From the NCBI GenBank assembly GCA_018712905.1, contig DVGD01000268.1, forward strand, positions 1 through 5,278: a DNA stretch of 5,278 bases. The letters run 5' to 3'. Source of the DNA: Candidatus Avoscillospira stercoripullorum (GTDB taxonomy: Bacteria; Bacillota; Clostridia; Oscillospirales; Oscillospiraceae). The notes under the pieces are model-generated. The model was given only the letters and a program-made list of their open reading frames with translations, made no database searches and was not told where the DNA came from. The position numbers and the translations under genes were made by a program. Positions 3,821-5,278 of the stretch are shown one piece after another (the stretch's first letter is position 1; each line of letters starts with the position of its first letter).

Positions 3821-5278
3821 ATGAGAAATGCAAATGTTCTCAAAGGCGCCAAACGGCTCACCGCAGTGCTGCTTGCACTGGTGATGCTCCTGGGACTTGT
3901 TCCCCAGGCATTCGCCGCAGGACAGGCGCGCTCCACCGAGACGCAGACGTCCTCGCCGGAGGAAACGGTTTACGTCAATTCCTACGGCGGAAGTACCCGC
4001 GAGGTGGACTTCAGCGACCACTGGCGCTTCAATCTGGGCAGCGGCAGCGCCGCAAAGGAATATAATGATTCCGCCTGGCGCGACGTGGATCTGCCCCACG
4101 ATTACAGCATTGAGCAGGAGTATTCTGCCAGTAACGAGGCGGAAAGCGGCTACCTGCCCGGCGGCACGGGCTGGTACCGCAAGACCTTCACCCTGTCCCC
4201 TGATTGGAAAGGGAAGTACATCACCATTGACTTTGGCGGCGTCTATATGAATGCCACAGTCTATCTCAATGGCGAGGAACTGGGCTTCCATCCCTATGGC
4301 TATACGGCGTTTTCCTTTGAGCTGCCCCAGAACTTGCTCGATTTTAATGGTGAGAACATCATTGCCGTGAAGGTGGAGCACAACATTCCCTCCAGCCGCT
4401 GGTACTCCGGCAGCGGTATCTACCGCACGGTGCACCTAACCGTCACCGATCCGGTGCACGTGGCGAAGGACGGCGTCTATGTGACCACGCCCAATCTTAA
4501 AAATGATAGAACAGACGGAACCATGGAGATTGAAACGGTGGTGGAGAACACTTCTGCGGTTGCGTCCGAAGTTACTGTACGCCAGACACTTTACAAGCAG
4601 GGCGCGACGGCAGCTGCCGTTGCTGGTTTCAACCTTGAAACTAGCAAATCCATTCCTGCTGGAGAACGTATTACCGTTGAGCAGACGGGCAAGATTGATA
4701 ATCCCGATCTCTGGTCTCCCGATTCACCCAATCTTTATACGCTGAAGACGGAAGTTTTGGTGGGTGATTCTGTGGTAGACACCTGCGAAACCGAGTTCGG
4801 CTTCCGTTGGACAAATTTTAACAGCACCAATGGCTTTGAACTCAACGGCGAGCCAACCAAGCTCAAAGGCGTCTGCATGCACCACGACCAGGGGTCTCTG
4901 GGCTCTGAGGCCTGGTATCGCGCCATAGAGCGTCAGGTGGAGATTCTCAAGGAGATGGGCTGCAACGCCATCCGCGTTACCCACAACCCCGCTGCACCGG
5001 AGCTCATTGAAATTGCCAATGAGAAGGGCATGATGCTCATTGACGAGGCCTTTGATACGTGGACAAACCCAAAAAACGGAAATGTTCACGACTATTCCAA
5101 GTGGTTTGATGTTGCCATCGGCGATGACAACGCCATTCTCGGCGGTGAAGCCGACATGACCTGGGCAGAATTTGATATCAAGGCCATGGTCAACCAGGAT
5201 AAGAATTCGCCTGCCGTCATCATGTACAGCCTGGGTAACGAGGTTCTGGAAGGCATCAGCGGTAATGCAAACAATTAT
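3821..5278 (+). CDS. Secreted glycoside hydrolase family 2 enzyme, beta-galactosidase type (N-terminal part)
   Basis: The frame is open from ATG 3821 to the window edge, giving 486 residues of a longer protein. Residues 1-32 are a signal peptide: basic N-region, hydrophobic core LTAVLLALVMLLGLV, and AFA before a cleavage near 32/33. Residues about 62-210 are the GH2 sugar-binding jelly roll (WRFNLG, WRDVDLPHDYSI, GGTGWYRKTF, GGVYMNATVYLNG, SGSGIYRTV). About 215-330 is the Ig-like middle domain, ending in LWSPDSPNLYTL and FGFRW. From about 335 runs the TIM barrel, with LKGVCMHHDQG, NAIRVTHNP (382-390), LIDEAFDTW (406-414) and SLGNE (470-474), where Glu474 is the expected acid/base. The nucleophile lies beyond the edge. 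GH2 members cleave beta-galactosides, beta-glucuronides or beta-mannosides; the Asp-Glu-Ala-Phe-Asp segment and overall pattern fit the beta-galactosidase group best, but the substrate is uncertain. A C-terminal surface anchor is likely but unseen. Expression probably passes the structured leader upstream. Confidence 0.93.
   Translation, partial: MRNANVLKGAKRLTAVLLALVMLLGLVPQAFAAGQARSTETQTSSPEETVYVNSYGGSTREVDFSDHWRFNLGSGSAAKEYNDSAWRDVDLPHDYSIEQEYSASNEAESGYLPGGTGWYRKTFTLSPDWKGKYITIDFGGVYMNATVYLNGEELGFHPYGYTAFSFELPQNLLDFNGENIIAVKVEHNIPSSRWYSGSGIYRTVHLTVTDPVHVAKDGVYVTTPNLKNDRTDGTMEIETVVENTSAVASEVTVRQTLYKQGATAAAVAGFNLETSKSIPAGERITVEQTGKIDNPDLWSPDSPNLYTLKTEVLVGDSVVDTCETEFGFRWTNFNSTNGFELNGEPTKLKGVCMHHDQGSLGSEAWYRAIERQVEILKEMGCNAIRVTHNPAAPELIEIANEKGMMLIDEAFDTWTNPKNGNVHDYSKWFDVAIGDDNAILGGEADMTWAEFDIKAMVNQDKNSPAVIMYSLGNEVLEGISGNANNY

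Noticed and set aside
3755..4435. A 226-codon open frame on the - strand over the GH2 leader and N-terminus
   Set aside because: The + strand has a strong ribosome site, a signal peptide and GH2 motifs. The antisense frame crosses the leader hairpins and shows no domain.

Overview
The window looks like chromosome of a gut-type Clostridia bacterium, probably of the Oscillospiraceae/Ruminococcaceae group. This is inferred from a moderately GC-rich Firmicutes style with strong AGGAGG-like ribosome sites, a C-terminal FIVAR-like/InlB-B-repeat/triple-SLH surface module, a long secreted family GH2 glycosidase, and a VanZ-like gene paired with a small multidrug-export family gene. The genus cannot be fixed from sequence reading alone.

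Layout. (1) Positions 1-879 are the C-terminal end of a large secreted, S-layer-anchored protein on the + strand; its N-terminus lies outside the window. (2) A perfect 14-bp hairpin at 887-920 separates it from the convergent glmM gene (phosphoglucosamine mutase, 2329-941, - strand) and may terminate both. (3) Between 2330 and 2490 lie two divergent sigma-70/SigA-type promoters: a near-consensus one for glmM (TGGACA-17-TATAAT) and an extended -10 one for the + strand pair. (4) That pair is a VanZ-like membrane protein (2491-2967) and a small-multidrug-export family membrane protein (2992-3459), 24 bp apart, closed by a clear intrinsic terminator at 3470-3497. (5) Positions 3498-3820 contain no obvious full gene but are dense in signals. 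On the - strand there is a good promoter and ribosome site followed by 12 codons reading MMSIYDFTLRFS, which resembles the start of a glutathione-peroxidase-family protein and then stops. A TGACA-N2-TGTCA palindrome overlaps it. On the + strand there is a possible promoter, a long hairpin ending in six Ts, and further hairpins built from repeats of the same TGCAA(A)GCG word. (6) From 3821 to the window end runs the N-terminal 486 residues of a secreted GH2 beta-galactosidase-type enzyme, cut by the window edge just after its catalytic acid/base glutamate.

How the genes fit together. GlmM supplies glucosamine-1-phosphate for peptidoglycan, and VanZ-like proteins are also linked to the cell envelope, so the middle of the window is an envelope/housekeeping segment. 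It is flanked on both sides by extracellular proteins of the kind used to display carbohydrate-active enzymes at the surface. The most interesting unexplained part is 3498-3820: the GH2 gene appears to sit behind a structured leader containing an intrinsic terminator, which suggests attenuation or a small RNA, and beside the fossil of another gene's start, which suggests a past deletion or insertion at this junction.
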